Assembly (NCBI GenBank): GCA_021432635.1
Contig: MU270027.1
Coordinates: 992,001 to 1,056,000, forward strand
Source: Thozetella sp. PMI_491
Taxonomy: Eukaryota > Ascomycota > Sordariomycetes > Chaetosphaeriales > Chaetosphaeriaceae
Direction of reading: 5' to 3'
DNA length: 64,000 bases
Notes under the pieces: generated by a model
Database searches by the model: none
Told to the model about the DNA's origin: nothing
Seen by the model: only the letters and a program-made list of their open reading frames with translations
Program-made: the position numbers and the translations under genes
Shown here: positions 1 through 10,510 of the stretch, piece after piece
Position numbering within the stretch: the stretch's first letter is position 1
Layout of the letters: each line of letters begins with the position of its first letter

Positions 1-1752
1 GCGAGTGACAGCTAGGCAGCGCGGATGCCACAGACCCCGCTGCGTGACCGCCCAAGTCGCCCAAAAGCTGGAGAAGAAGAAGGATGGTACCTTCCCCGTC
101 TGGCGGCCGCCAATATCACCCGCATCCAAGGCACAAGCGAGGGACTGGCTGGGCTCGCTGGGGTGAACGCACGCGGCTTGGAGATCGGAGGCGTCTGCCT
201 CTAATTAGCGGGGCTTCCTGCCGTCTCTCCAGTGGTCTCTGGCGGAGATCGGCCGGCCAAATAGCAGCCGGAACGGCCATGCAGGCCTTGTGAGCTCATT
301 TTACTATATTTCACGGCGCGGCACCAGCACCCAACGCCACCATCGGGAGTGGCTAATTGCCACAGACGGTACCAAGTAGACAAAGTGACAGAAGGCGGCG
401 TAGATAGAAGAAAGACTGAGACCAAAGAAGAAAATAACAAGCTCTCCGAGTATGCCCTAAGACATTCTGGGATTTGAGGATTGACAAAAGTCCACATGCC
501 CCTCACTCGAGAGGCTGATGGCTCGCCATGGCCGGCTTTGGACGATATTGCTTGGCCGAATGCTACCTGGCTATGCTTCCGGAAGACGAGTTGCAGCGCG
601 CCGCTGGGCCGATGCCACTTTCCGTACAAGTAGCCAACTACGGATAGCCGTCATATTACCCCACAAGGGTCCTGAAGCAACACCGGGCCGATACCATGAG
701 GACTGCTAACTACACCAGGACAACACTACTCGTCAAAAATCTTTGACCCGCCATCGTGGTTGGAAGTAAACATTTGAATGGCTTGTCTTGCGGAGCTCTC
801 CCCTGGCGTCCTATGCGCGGCCGAGCAACATGACGGGAAAGAGGTTAAATAAGAAGCAAGAAAGGTGCGCCGGACAGACATCCATCGGCGCCCACCCCGC
901 CTAGGCGCACGAAAGCATGACCCTGGGAACCGAGGTACCGATCATCGCCACCCTCTATACAGCTCCGGGGAGCCGCCGCCTCTGCAGGCGGTTCAGGGGC
1001 CAAAGGCTGCGTTCACAGCAAGGGCGTCGAGGAGATAATTCGTCAACCTGGGTGGGTTCTGCGGCTCTTTTGAGAGACCGAGAAGAGGCCAATGACTATA
1101 GAAATGATTCTATGAAGTATTGTCGACATGAAGAAAAAAGGAAAAAGAAACTACATGAAATGTTGGGAACGGGCCGGGAGATATAAGTATCACTCTGCCG
1201 GGGCCCGTGCACGCAGCAAAAGCGTTTTCCCTCTGTTCTCACCGCCTAGTATTCTGCCTGCTCAAGAAGCTCAACACCGAGAGGTGCCAACATCAACTAG
1301 GCCAACACCTGAGTCTGTGAAGGTCAGCACATCGAGGGGGGGTAGATCAAAGTGACTGGGCTCCAGATGACATAGCCATGCCGGTCCTCAATTGGTCGAA
1401 CTGTGTCCCAAAAAGACGCCCGAGGCGGCTACGTCCAAGTCAAGTTGCACCCAGGAACAGAATAACGCGCAGCTGCAAGTCCAATATTGCATTAAATGCG
1501 ATTGCGTATATTTATATATAAAAGCTAGTTTTAGCAGTCGTAAGTCATGAGAACGTTACAGCGTACGTCGGCGGCGCCGTCCGAGCCCGTCCTACAGGCA
1601 AGGCGGACACCGGTGGTGACAGACCCAGCGGATATTCGCTGAAGTCTATCGGGGTATACTTTTCCTCTCCAACCAAGACTCCAGGCCTTCCTGTCTCCCC
1701 GGAATCAGTAACAAAAAAAGAAAAATTATGTCCGTGGTCGTATTATCGGGCT
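1..1752. other. Left-edge region without a recognised gene
   Basis: Short open frames occur on both strands (for example 201-629 minus and 917-1186 plus), but none has a recognisable domain, a convincing intron set or sustained coding character. The right part (about 1490-1750) is AT-richer and lies just past the stop of the minus-strand PH protein, so it probably carries that gene's 3' UTR and polyadenylation site. I see nothing else in it. Confidence 0.5.
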
Positions 1753-3028
1753 TCAAGCCGCGGTTCCCTTCCCATTGGCTGCTGCTGCCACCGCCATCTT
1801 CTGCGCCAATTCCTTCCTTTTGGCGAGCAGGCTCTTGAACGCGCCTAGGCATTGAACAAGCGTCTCTTCGTCATGGGCGCAGAACCGATAGCTCTTCTCC
1901 TCGGTGATGATCTGCATGCAGTGCGTCTTGGTGCGGCTGATGGGGTCCAGGTCCACCACGTTCACGACCGACCCCAGGGGCAGTACGAACGTGGCCATAT
2001 ACTCGGACTCGTCCTTGTACAGGATCAAGTTGCGCGGCCGCAGCACGGCCCACGAATCCTTCCACTGCTTGACGCCGCCCTTGCTGCGCAGGAACCACAT
2101 TCGCCCCTGCCACATGACCCGGTCAGGGTCCTGCTCGATGTTGAGGTTGCTGAGCTGGCTAGCGTTACGCCCGCCCAGCCCGGGGCGGTCCTGGGCGATC
2201 GCGGGCGGCAGCTGCACCGCCAGGCTCTCGATAGAAGCGCCCAACACTCGCTGTTGGCCGTCGTTGTCCGACATGTCCGAAGCAAGTTCGTTGCCTGAGA
2301 GGCCCGAGTAATCCTGCTGCGAGGTTCGTCGACCAGAGGGCGACGACAGGATAGGAATTGGCTCCGTCGGCTCGGGTGAGCTGGACGCCAGCCGCTCGTT
2401 GTCGGAGAGGGGCTGGTTTGTACCACGAACATCGCGAACGGGGCCTCCCATGTACGACTCCCGGCGCACGATGGGGCTTGCGAGAAACATTTCCTCCTCC
2501 TCCTCCTCTATCCTCGCATCCCTCCTGATGATGTCGACCCACTCCTGAGCATCTTTGAGGGTCGGGGCCTGAAAGTGGAAGTTCTTGGCCGGGGAAAAGA
2601 GCCCGAATATGTTGTCCCGCTTGTGCTTCGGGTCCTTGAGCAGCGTCACAGCCGTCAGGTCGGACAGGTAGACCTTGTGGCGGAGCTTGTCCTCCTTATC
2701 CGATTTGTATATCGAGAGGGCATTCGGCCGGAGGACGAGGTATATCGTTTTCCATGTCTAAGCCAACGGCGTCAGCCTCTGCATATCACCGAGCGCATTG
2801 CTTGAAGGGGAGAGTAGAGTGCATCCCAGGAGCCGTACGGACCTTGGTCTTTTGAGTTCTTTTCTGTACATAGCCGCACTTGATGACGCGGTCGAACTCG
2901 AAGCTTCCGTTTTGGTTCACAGGCGAGAATGTATCCAACACTAAGTGGTTTCGTAACCTCGAAATGGTATCGCTGAGGGGCTTGATGTTGGTGGCGAGGG
3001 ACAATGGTCCCCTCTGTACTTCAACCAT
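1753..3028 (-). CDS. Protein with two PH domains (Opy1-like)
   Basis: Two exons, 3028-2843 and 2757-1753, join in phase 0 across an 85-bp GT-AG intron to give 396 aa. Residues about 50-150 form a first pleckstrin-homology domain (start GYVQKRTQKTK, core tryptophan in QEWVDIIRR near its end). Residues about 276-372 form a second PH domain (WQGRMWFLR, then WAVLRPRNLILYKDE). The linker is acidic and Ser/Pro-rich and is probably disordered. PH domains bind phosphoinositides or proteins at membranes; the tandem-PH layout and length resemble yeast Opy1, a PI(4,5)P2-pathway sensor, but that match is by architecture only. The start ATG at 3028 is the first in frame before the conserved PH sequence. 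It is divergent from the phosphotransferase gene, 2.4 kb away. Confidence 0.85.
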
Positions 3029-5416
3029 CGCGGCCGACGCCTACGATTTGCCAGGTACGCCGGCGTCTAAGCAAAAACTAGGTGGAGTTCCAACAGACAA
3101 GGTGTGAAGGAAAGTCGGGGTGCCAAGGGTGTTTCGGGCCCGCCTAGATATACAGCTGGGTGGCTCCGAAAGGGGTCTGGAGTGGAATTGGCCGAGCAGA
3201 TGGGCGTCGGTTGGATAATAAAGCGACAGGCGATATGAATTAAGAAAGCTAGTAGCACCCTTGCGAGTTTTCTGTGTCGCGACCTCGGACGTGATCCAAA
3301 CGGTTGGCGTCGAGGGCGCAGCAGCTACTCGTCAAAGAGGGAAGGGGGTGCGGGATGACGGCTGGGTTCTGGGGGGGGGGATGATGTCGAGAGAATTAGA
3401 TCTAAGGCCCTGGTGTTGGGGTTCGAGTTTCGTGGTTGGGGGCTTGGCGCCAGAGACCTTAGTCGAGAAGCTCGGAACCGCGTGCCCGTCGGAAGGGAAG
3501 GCTTGACATATGCACGCACCCTGGGCCAGAAATAAAAATAATGACACAGCTGCAAGACTAGACCAGATTGACCAGTGACAGATGGCGCGGGAAAGGGAGG
3601 CCGTGTGTGAAACGGCAACCCTCCGGAAGGCGGTCGAGGCGGTCGGTCAGGAGGGAGGAACCAGCGCCAAGCGGTCGGGGGCCAGGGGGGCCAATAGGTC
3701 GCTCGCTGATTCACGACGGCCAGACAGAGAGGAAAATGACGCGCTCGAGGGGGCTTCGCGCGAAGTCAGGGGCGGCACCGCAAGCAGATGAACCTTTGAC
3801 GATGGGGACTATGGTTTGGACCGGTCTGGTGTAGTCTGCACTCTCCAGGGGCGATCGAGGTGAAAAGGAGTTGGGACGATCTAAAGATTTGAGGCGCGAT
3901 GGGGCTGAACGAGTCGTGAGTTCCTCATCAATGTCTTAGTTTCTTGGGTTGGTGCTGCGGAGCAAGTAAAGCCAGGGAGACTTCTACCCGCCATCCGATA
4001 TGGATGCAGTGTGGGCAGGCCGGGCGGAGAGAATGGTACTGGATGAGATGAAGCTTCATGCAACACGGACACTCTCTGGTCGAGTGGCTGGCGATGAGAG
4101 TCGGATCGCTGAGGGGCCGGGTTCGGAGGGGCGTGGATTCGCGAGGAGGTCGGCGGCGCTGGTGGGCGACGGGGTTTCAGAGTTGCGAATGTGGCCACTA
4201 AAGAAGTAGTCTAAACACGCGGGGCGTTTCTCTTGCGCGCGAGGTCGCCATGCCTCCGATATTATGTACAGGCCCTTGACAAATAGCCGGTGGCGGAGCA
4301 ACTGGTCGCCCAAACAACCCGGCGACACTACAAGAAACCATAACCCTGCTTGTCCTGCTGGCCGCCTGGGGCCGGGTTGCTGTTCTGGGTGGGGAATGCA
4401 ATTCCGGCACACGCACGCGAATCATCCCCGCTTGGCTCCCGCAAATGCCGGGGCTGGGGCCGGGCGGAATGGACCTGGGCGCGCGCGCCCTCTGCTTCCA
4501 AGGTGCGTGGTGCGGTTGTGCGGTTGTGCCTGGTGCGGCGCAGGCTTTGTTCCGTCGTGATTAGCCGACGAGGCGCCAACATGTGTAGCGGCAAGCAGCA
4601 GCCGCGAGAGGGCCAACCTGGTGGCCGCGGCACGAGTTCCTGGTTCTCCTCGCTCGCCCATGGATGGCCCTGCAGGCCCACGTTGCATTTTGTACCTACA
4701 GTTGTACTACGGAGGATGTAGGTACGGAGTAAGTACAGTCAGTACCTGGTGTATGCTGGCCGCCGTGGCCCTGACCCTGAAGGCCGTGGAGGCCCTTTAA
4801 TTTCGCCATCGTTCGTTCGACCCAGCCGATCGAGTGTTTCCAGAAGCTCAATCCACCTCCAGGCGACCATGTCTTTTGCCTGTCCCCGGCACCTGCCGCA
4901 TTGGTAGGTAGGCTGCGCGAATAGCGCTTACGTTTTGGAGCGAGCTCGCCTAGCAGCACGTCGCTCGCGACAGCTGCGGCTGTCTTCTCTCCTCGGCGAA
5001 AGAGTCATCAAGGGTGCGACAGATTCGCTAGCTCCTGGCCTAGGGCCCGCTGTCTGCATCCTCAATTGGCCAATGCGTCCAGTTTTGCAGACGCAATGCG
5101 ACTATCGCAGGGGCCGGCGCACTGTCTCTTGGCCCCATCGTTGACTCACTGAAAATTCAGGCCGAAACCAACACAAGCGCAACGGTCGGCAGCGTCATAC
5201 TGCGAGGCGTCGCGATGAAGTTTGTCCGACCTCTTCTTGCTACATAGTATTAGTACGCGAAGCCGGGGCTGAGATGGGCATGCCAAACCCCTCAAGCCTC
5301 CCTGCCTCTAGACCTGCTTGTTATTCGTAATTGCTACTCCTGCCAGCCCAGCCCTCTTGCCATCGCCTTTGAAAAAGGGCACCAGAAAGAGTAGAACAGC
5401 CTGCGGCGACCAAACC
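3029..5416. other. Divergent intergenic region, PH protein / phosphotransferase
   Basis: About 2.4 kb between two divergent genes. ORFs here are short and overlapping, with no recognisable domain. It contains a G10 tract (3371-3380), one copy of the 9-mer TACGGAGTA (4723-4731) within a cluster of GTAC-rich sequence, and a TGACTCA heptamer (5142-5148), 269 bp before the phosphotransferase ATG. The heptamer matches the CPC1/Gcn4 consensus but such sites are expected several times per window by chance. Confidence 0.5.
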
Positions 5417-6726
5417 ATGCCTTTCGAGACAACCATCGACAGCGACGGGGTCCAGCCCGGAATCCTGGAGGAACTGGCGAGCACGCCCTATGCGTGCTCA
5501 GCTTTGGAGCAGTTACGGGGCGGCACCGCAAACTACACCTTCAAGGGGACCTTGGTCCAGGCCCTTCCAGACGGCACAACCAAGATCATGATCAAGCACA
5601 GTAGGCCATACTCCGCCTCGAACAACAGCTTCGAGCTGGACATTGGCCGAGCGGTGAGACACCCTTCTGCTGCCGGCGCTTAGAACCTCTTAGAATGCCC
5701 TTTGCTTACACAGGTACCGCGCAGGCCACCGAGGAGGCTTGTCTGAAGCTCACCTCAACCCTGCCGGCAGCCGTGAGCGAGCGGGCCGTAGTTCGGACGC
5801 CCAAGCTATACTTTTACAGCGAGGAAACAAACACCCAGGTCCAAGAGTATCTAGAGGATGCGATTGACCTCAAACGCTGGGCCATCGCCCACGCATCGCC
5901 AGCCTTCCTCGAGCAGGAAGCGCAGTTCTATGCCGTGGGCAGGACCATCGGCGTCTGGCTTCGGGACTTGCACGCTTGGGGGATGCAGCCGGAGCAGGAA
6001 GGCTTTCGGGAGAAGGTGGCGTTGAACAAGGGCATGCAGAAGCTCAAAAACCTCGTCAATTATACCTACCTGATGAGCGCGGTCGACACATTTCCTGACC
6101 TCTTGACCGAGGCAAAGGACGTCTTCCTAGAGGTCAAGGCCATGTCCGAGGAAGAGCTCAAAGACGAGAGCAAGCTCGACGTTATCCACGGCGACTTCTG
6201 GACGGGAAAGTAAGTACCTATAATCTGCCTCCCCTGAGTGGGCCAGCCTGCTGCTGTCTGCTGCCATGCTAGCCATAGCATCACCGCTATTCCGACCGCT
6301 ACTGACACTTGCGTGTCGCGTATCAGCACCCTGCTCCCAAACGTCCCGTTCCAGGAAGGCGTGCAGACTCCCGTCTTCGTCGTAGATTGGGAGATGTGCG
6401 AGATGGCCGTGCGACCGCTCGACCTGGGCCAATTCATCGCCGAGCTGTACTGCCTCATCCTGTACCGAGACATCAAGGCCATTCAGTGGCTGATCAACGG
6501 CTTCGCCGAGGCCTACGGCTTCGTCGACGACGCTTTCGCCTTCCGAGTCGCCATCCACACTGGTGTACATTTGGCGTCCTTGAGCAGCCGCATTCCCGGC
6601 TGGGGCACCGACGAGCAGATCCAGACGGTAGTGCGAACGGGTAGGGACATGATCGTGCACGCCTGGCATAAAGACCGCGCGTGGTTTGAGGCGTCAGATC
6701 TGGCCAGCCTATTTCGCAGGGGCTGA
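5417..6726 (+). CDS. APH-family phosphotransferase
   Basis: Three exons (5417-5653, 5725-6209, 6327-6726) with in-phase GT-AG introns give 373 aa. The protein has the aminoglycoside/choline-kinase-like fold: an N-terminal nucleotide-binding lobe with GGTANYTFKG (about residues 35-44), the Brenner catalytic motif HGDFWTGN (residues 234-241, catalytic Asp236) and the metal-binding VVDWE (Asp261). The second intron falls inside the Asn codon of the Brenner motif, and only splicing restores it, which supports the model. Members of PF01636 transfer phosphate from ATP to small hydroxyl compounds or act as protein-kinase-like enzymes; the substrate cannot be read from sequence. No signal peptide or membrane helix is visible, so it is probably cytosolic. 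It is not a predicted resistance gene: fungi carry many such paralogues. Confidence 0.86.
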
Positions 6727-7431
6727 AGCTCGCATGGTCTGGTCGCGGCGATCGCCCAATGAGCCGCCGGTGATCGACGTCCATCGGCTTCGGCGCTGGG
6801 AGAGGTGGTGTAATGTCTGGGGTGTTGTGGGATGGATATGAGGCTGAATGGATCGCATCCGCTTCGCTCTCACGATAATCAGTAGAGAATGCCCCAGTTA
6901 TGGGCCTACTGGCCCTCTGCTGGGCAGCCCCGACACGGCATCATTGAAACAGTCGCTGGCTCTGAACGGCCGGCGGATTGCTGCCACTCCGGCTTCCACG
7001 CTGTTGCCATAGTGCTTCTGAAACTCCCAATTCGCTCGTGAGAAAAAACCCTCGTGTAGATTGCTGCGACCGGTGCTGGAGCCGGCTCGCTCGCTGCCCT
7101 CGTTATATGCCACAAGCCCTGCCCTCTAGGGGCCATACAGACAGTCCCCCCCCCTTTCTTGGCACTGCTTGCACCTGCTCTCTGCCTGATGAGGTGAACT
7201 CGATTTCGATTCCAGGACTCAGGAAAGGATGCCCTCCGAGGCTTCACGCCGGTAGCCAGTTCAAACCATGCATGCAAGCGTGCACACCGGCCCATCTCGA
7301 GTCCTGGAGGTCAATCGGTCAGCCCGCGCAAGCCAGGGCTGCAGCTCCGGATCATCGAAACAAGCAATCTCATCGTTTGCCAGTCTGTCTGTTCGCCGTC
7401 GGCGGTTGATACGCCGGCAAGGGCCTGAGTC
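6727..7431. other. Intergenic region
   Basis: About 0.7 kb between two plus-strand genes. It contains a C9 run (7146-7154) and no coding sequence I can support. It should hold the phosphotransferase 3' end and the promoter of the next gene. Confidence 0.45.
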
Positions 7432-8540
7432 ATGGACCGGCCGAAAAATGTGCCGGCATCTGGTGAGTCCTATCTAATATCCTCGTTGGCTTAGAAGGGT
7501 CGAGATCTCTGCTGACCGCGTCTGTTGTGTTGAAGGCATCAGGGGCTTCCCCCGGAACCTCGTCTATCTCTTTCTACCCCTCGTGTCATTCCTGGCCTAC
7601 CGTAGGTGCCTCTGTTGTCGAAGAAGAGAGTAGCTCGCTAATCCCCAGAGCGATTTACAGTCGTCCTTTTACTAGGCTGCCTCTCCAACACCTTCCAAGA
7701 TGTTTACTTGGCCGAATTTCAGTCCAACGGCCAGGCTACCCTAGGCACTGCGTTGTTGCCAATAGACTTGCGGGTAGCATATCTAGGTAGGTTAGCCTGC
7801 TTCTCTAGTTGACTCTCGTCGTGGTGGCCCCATCGCCGACATGAATCTAGCAGAGGACTGATCCATATATAGGAGTTTGCTTCGGACCTCGGAATTTCTA
7901 CTGCACGGCTGCCGGGCTTGGGACCAAAAATGTAACGGACCTCACACTGGAGCTACCTGCTTCCAAGAGCGGTGGCACCGTCGCCCTGGCAAGCCTGGCC
8001 CAGGCCCTGCAATCCAACTTCCTTGTCCCGAGCGGGTTCGGCCTCGTGGTTCTCTTGTTCATCGATCTCATCGCCAATGTCATGGAAGTGGCGGTCGACG
8101 CACCCTACAAGGCGGACAAGCGCGCGAAGGCGGCGCTCTGGGTCCGCTGTATCGACTGGGCCACGACAGCCGCCGCTATAGTCGCCCTGGCTGACTACCT
8201 CTCGCTGGTTGCCACGATCCCAAATCTAATCAGGGTGGCGTTCATCGAGCAGGTGACTGTCAAGGTTGGCACCGCGGCCATTGCGATTCACTCGGCCATC
8301 GCTGGCGCAACGTTCATAAGCGCAGCCATAAAAACCTTCCTAGTGAGCGACGAGCTCCAGCTCAGGGACATGAGACCAAGCTTGAAGCGGCTCGAGCAGG
8401 GCTACGGGGGACCAATGCCTCCAGGGCGACCCACGCCTTTTAGAGAAGACGCATTCTCGCCACCGGCGCCATATGAGACTAGGTTTAATAGGGTAGATAG
8501 GAAGTCACGGATGATGAGTCGTATATACGGCAGGTCCTAG
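7432..8540 (+). CDS. Four-TM membrane protein, Fig1/claudin-like
   Basis: I reconstruct four exons: 7432-7462, 7536-7601, 7676-7786 and 7873-8540, all with GT-AG sites and matching phases, giving 291 aa. A first hydrophobic segment lies at about residues 18-32. A non-cytoplasmic loop carries YLGVCFGPRNFYC (residues 68-80), which resembles the G-x-C...C signature of the first loop of Fig1 and claudin-superfamily proteins. Three more helices lie at about 124-145, 170-190 and 200-222, followed by a charged, Pro-rich cytoplasmic tail. Fungal Fig1 proteins support low-affinity calcium entry and membrane fusion during mating. The exon chain is convincing because three separate splices restore one uninterrupted frame. 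The family assignment is tentative, and the first 31-nt exon is the least certain part; a PalI/Sur7-type relative is possible. Confidence 0.65.
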
Positions 8541-8963
8541 TAGCTGGGGCCGGGAAGACAACTGAGGAGACAGCAGGGCCGGGGCATAATGCATAGATGA
8601 GACATCGGTCTAGATACCAACTAGAGAAAACCAGCTTAGAATACTTACCCCTCGAGATGACACATAATTGAACGCTCAACCGAGGCTGCACCTCTCCAGT
8701 CTAGTAGCTTCCAAAACATGGTGCACCATACCACGATCAAGTTATTCCAAGGTAGGTAGGGTCGTTAACTGCAAAGCTCCCCTTGCACTCCCGAATGTTT
8801 TCGCTTCTGTTGCAGTAGACCGTGCCAGGTACCCAAGCTTGCCTCAATCATTGGAACGCGACTAAATACTATACATATTGGACATACACCGTTTCACCAT
8901 ACTGCCTATTCTTGCTCCTGGTTGGCAGCGTACATTACGGCATTTACCGACTGAAGGAGGCCA
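8541..8963. other. Convergent intergenic region
   Basis: This 423-bp stretch lies between the 3' ends of the four-TM gene (plus) and the Mediator-like gene (minus). It should contain both 3' UTRs. No further feature is visible. Confidence 0.45.
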
Positions 8964-10510
8964 CTATATCTGAAAGTACGGATCAGTGAACTCTCCCGAG
9001 TCGATGTTGTCGTCCTGCGTGCCAAAGAAAAGGTCATCAAAGTTGCTGTTGTCCCCGACGGCGCCTAGGTCATAGTCGAGGTCCATGTTGTCAGTGCTGG
9101 AGGCGAGATCGAACAGGCCATCGATCTTGGCATCCACGCTGTCTTCGGCCGACAGATTCAAGCTCATATTGGCGATCTCGGCGCCGGGTACACTGCTGAG
9201 GCCGAAACTCTCTAACGTTAGCCCGCCCATCTCGGCATCATCAGTGAGGTCAATAGCATCGGGCACCGGGTTTGGGGCTGGCGGTTGTGACTGGGTCTGA
9301 GTTGCTGGTTGCGACTGCTGGTTGCTCTGGGCGACGTGGGAGGGTTGGCTCTGTAGTTGGTGCTCGTCTAGAGGAGGCGCCAGTGTGAAGCTTGAGTTTG
9401 TAAACAGACTCTCCGGCGCTGGTATAGGAGTTACCTGGCTGGGCGGGCTTGTCACCGCGGTTGGAAGGCTCACTGCTCTTGGTGCGGCTGGTGCTGGCGG
9501 GGTAGCAGTTGTCGTTGGCGGTATCTGGGGAGTTGCGGCAGCAGAGCGTGGAACTTGTGGAACCGGGACCTTCGTTTCTTTCTTGGGCGGCGTGGAAGCC
9601 GGCCGGGTCGCCACGGGAGAGGCTCCTGGCCGGGGCGGATTGGTAGGAGTCGGCTTGTTCTTCATCACAGGCGTTGGAGCCTTGGCAGGTGTCGGCGTCG
9701 GCATCTTGGCCGGAGTAGGGGTTGGCATCTTGGCCGGAGTAGGAGTCGGCATCTTGGCCGGAGTAGGAGTCGGCATCTTGGCTGGGGTCGGAGTCGGCAC
9801 CTTGGTGGCCGGTGGAGTTGGGACCGGAATCGGGGTAGGAGTGGAGACAACCTCCGGTGAGCCGGTCAGATCAAATCCCATGTTCGGGAAGGGGGCCACA
9901 GGCGCTGGCGGCTTGGGCTCTTGCTTCACAACCCGCTGGGCCGCTGTGAGGGCCTGAGGGGGCACTACCGGCGGAGGCACCGGCGTGACTTTTGGTGGAG
10001 GGTCGAGGTCAATGACCATAGGTGCCGGCGGAGCCACAGGTTTGGATTCTGGTAATTGAGGATTTCTCTCGGTCAAGGTGGGCTGAGGTGGAGGAGGGTT
10101 CTTCCTAGCCTGCGCTTGCTGTATGTCTCGAAGGATTGTAGACTTGGATCGTATCTGTGCCATGTCAGCGCCGCCCAGGGGAAAGCTCCAGGGAGACACT
10201 CACAATTTCACTCTCCATGTCGTCTAACGCGCAGTTGAATATCTCGATGGACTGAGGTATCTTAGTGAGCACACTGAGGTTGGCCTGGGCTGTGTTGCTC
10301 TTGCCATCTCGATGAGCAGCCTTGAGTGCCTTGCCTGTCTGGACTAGCTATTGAACGGAGGACGGGAGGTCATGGTCAGCCCGGATCGGCACAGACAAGG
10401 CAGCGGCCAGCATGTGGCGGCTTCTATATGCTGAGCACACTCACCACGTCGTTGAACATTAACTGAAGCTGGTCTAAGGGCCCTGGGGGCTTGTTTGGCG
10501 GCGCAGCCAT
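8964..10510 (-). CDS. Probable Mediator tail subunit (Med2/Med29-like)
   Basis: Three exons (10510-10445, 10347-10204, 10154-8964), all phase 0 and GT-AG, give 466 aa. The conserved part is the first ~90 residues: LDQLQLMFNDV, then IEIFNCALDDMESEI and RSKSTILRDIQQAQA, a short helical pattern like the N-terminal domain of fungal Mediator subunit 2. The rest is Pro/Thr/Gln-rich and disordered, with a perfect-to-near-perfect repeat of the octapeptide MPTPTPAK around residues 118-160. The C-terminus has acidic clusters (DNMDLDYDLG, FDDLFFGTQDD) resembling a transactivation or protein-binding tail. Role, if correct: RNA polymerase II coactivator in the nucleus. The family call rests on pattern resemblance only, whereas the gene model itself is solid. 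An upstream in-frame ATG at 10618 exists, but the short leader form is more typical. Confidence 0.62.
9678..9801 (-). repeat. 24-bp coding minisatellite (MPTPTPAK)
   Basis: About five tandem copies of a 24-bp unit, read on the minus strand as the octapeptide MPTPTPAK with small variants at the ends. The two central units are identical at the DNA level, so recent expansion or contraction is likely. The repeat stays in frame within the disordered part of the Mediator-like protein. Confidence 0.9.

Noticed and set aside
9322-9957. 211-codon Gly/Val-rich plus-strand ORF
   Set aside because: Antisense of the MPTPTPAK repeat region of the Mediator-like gene.
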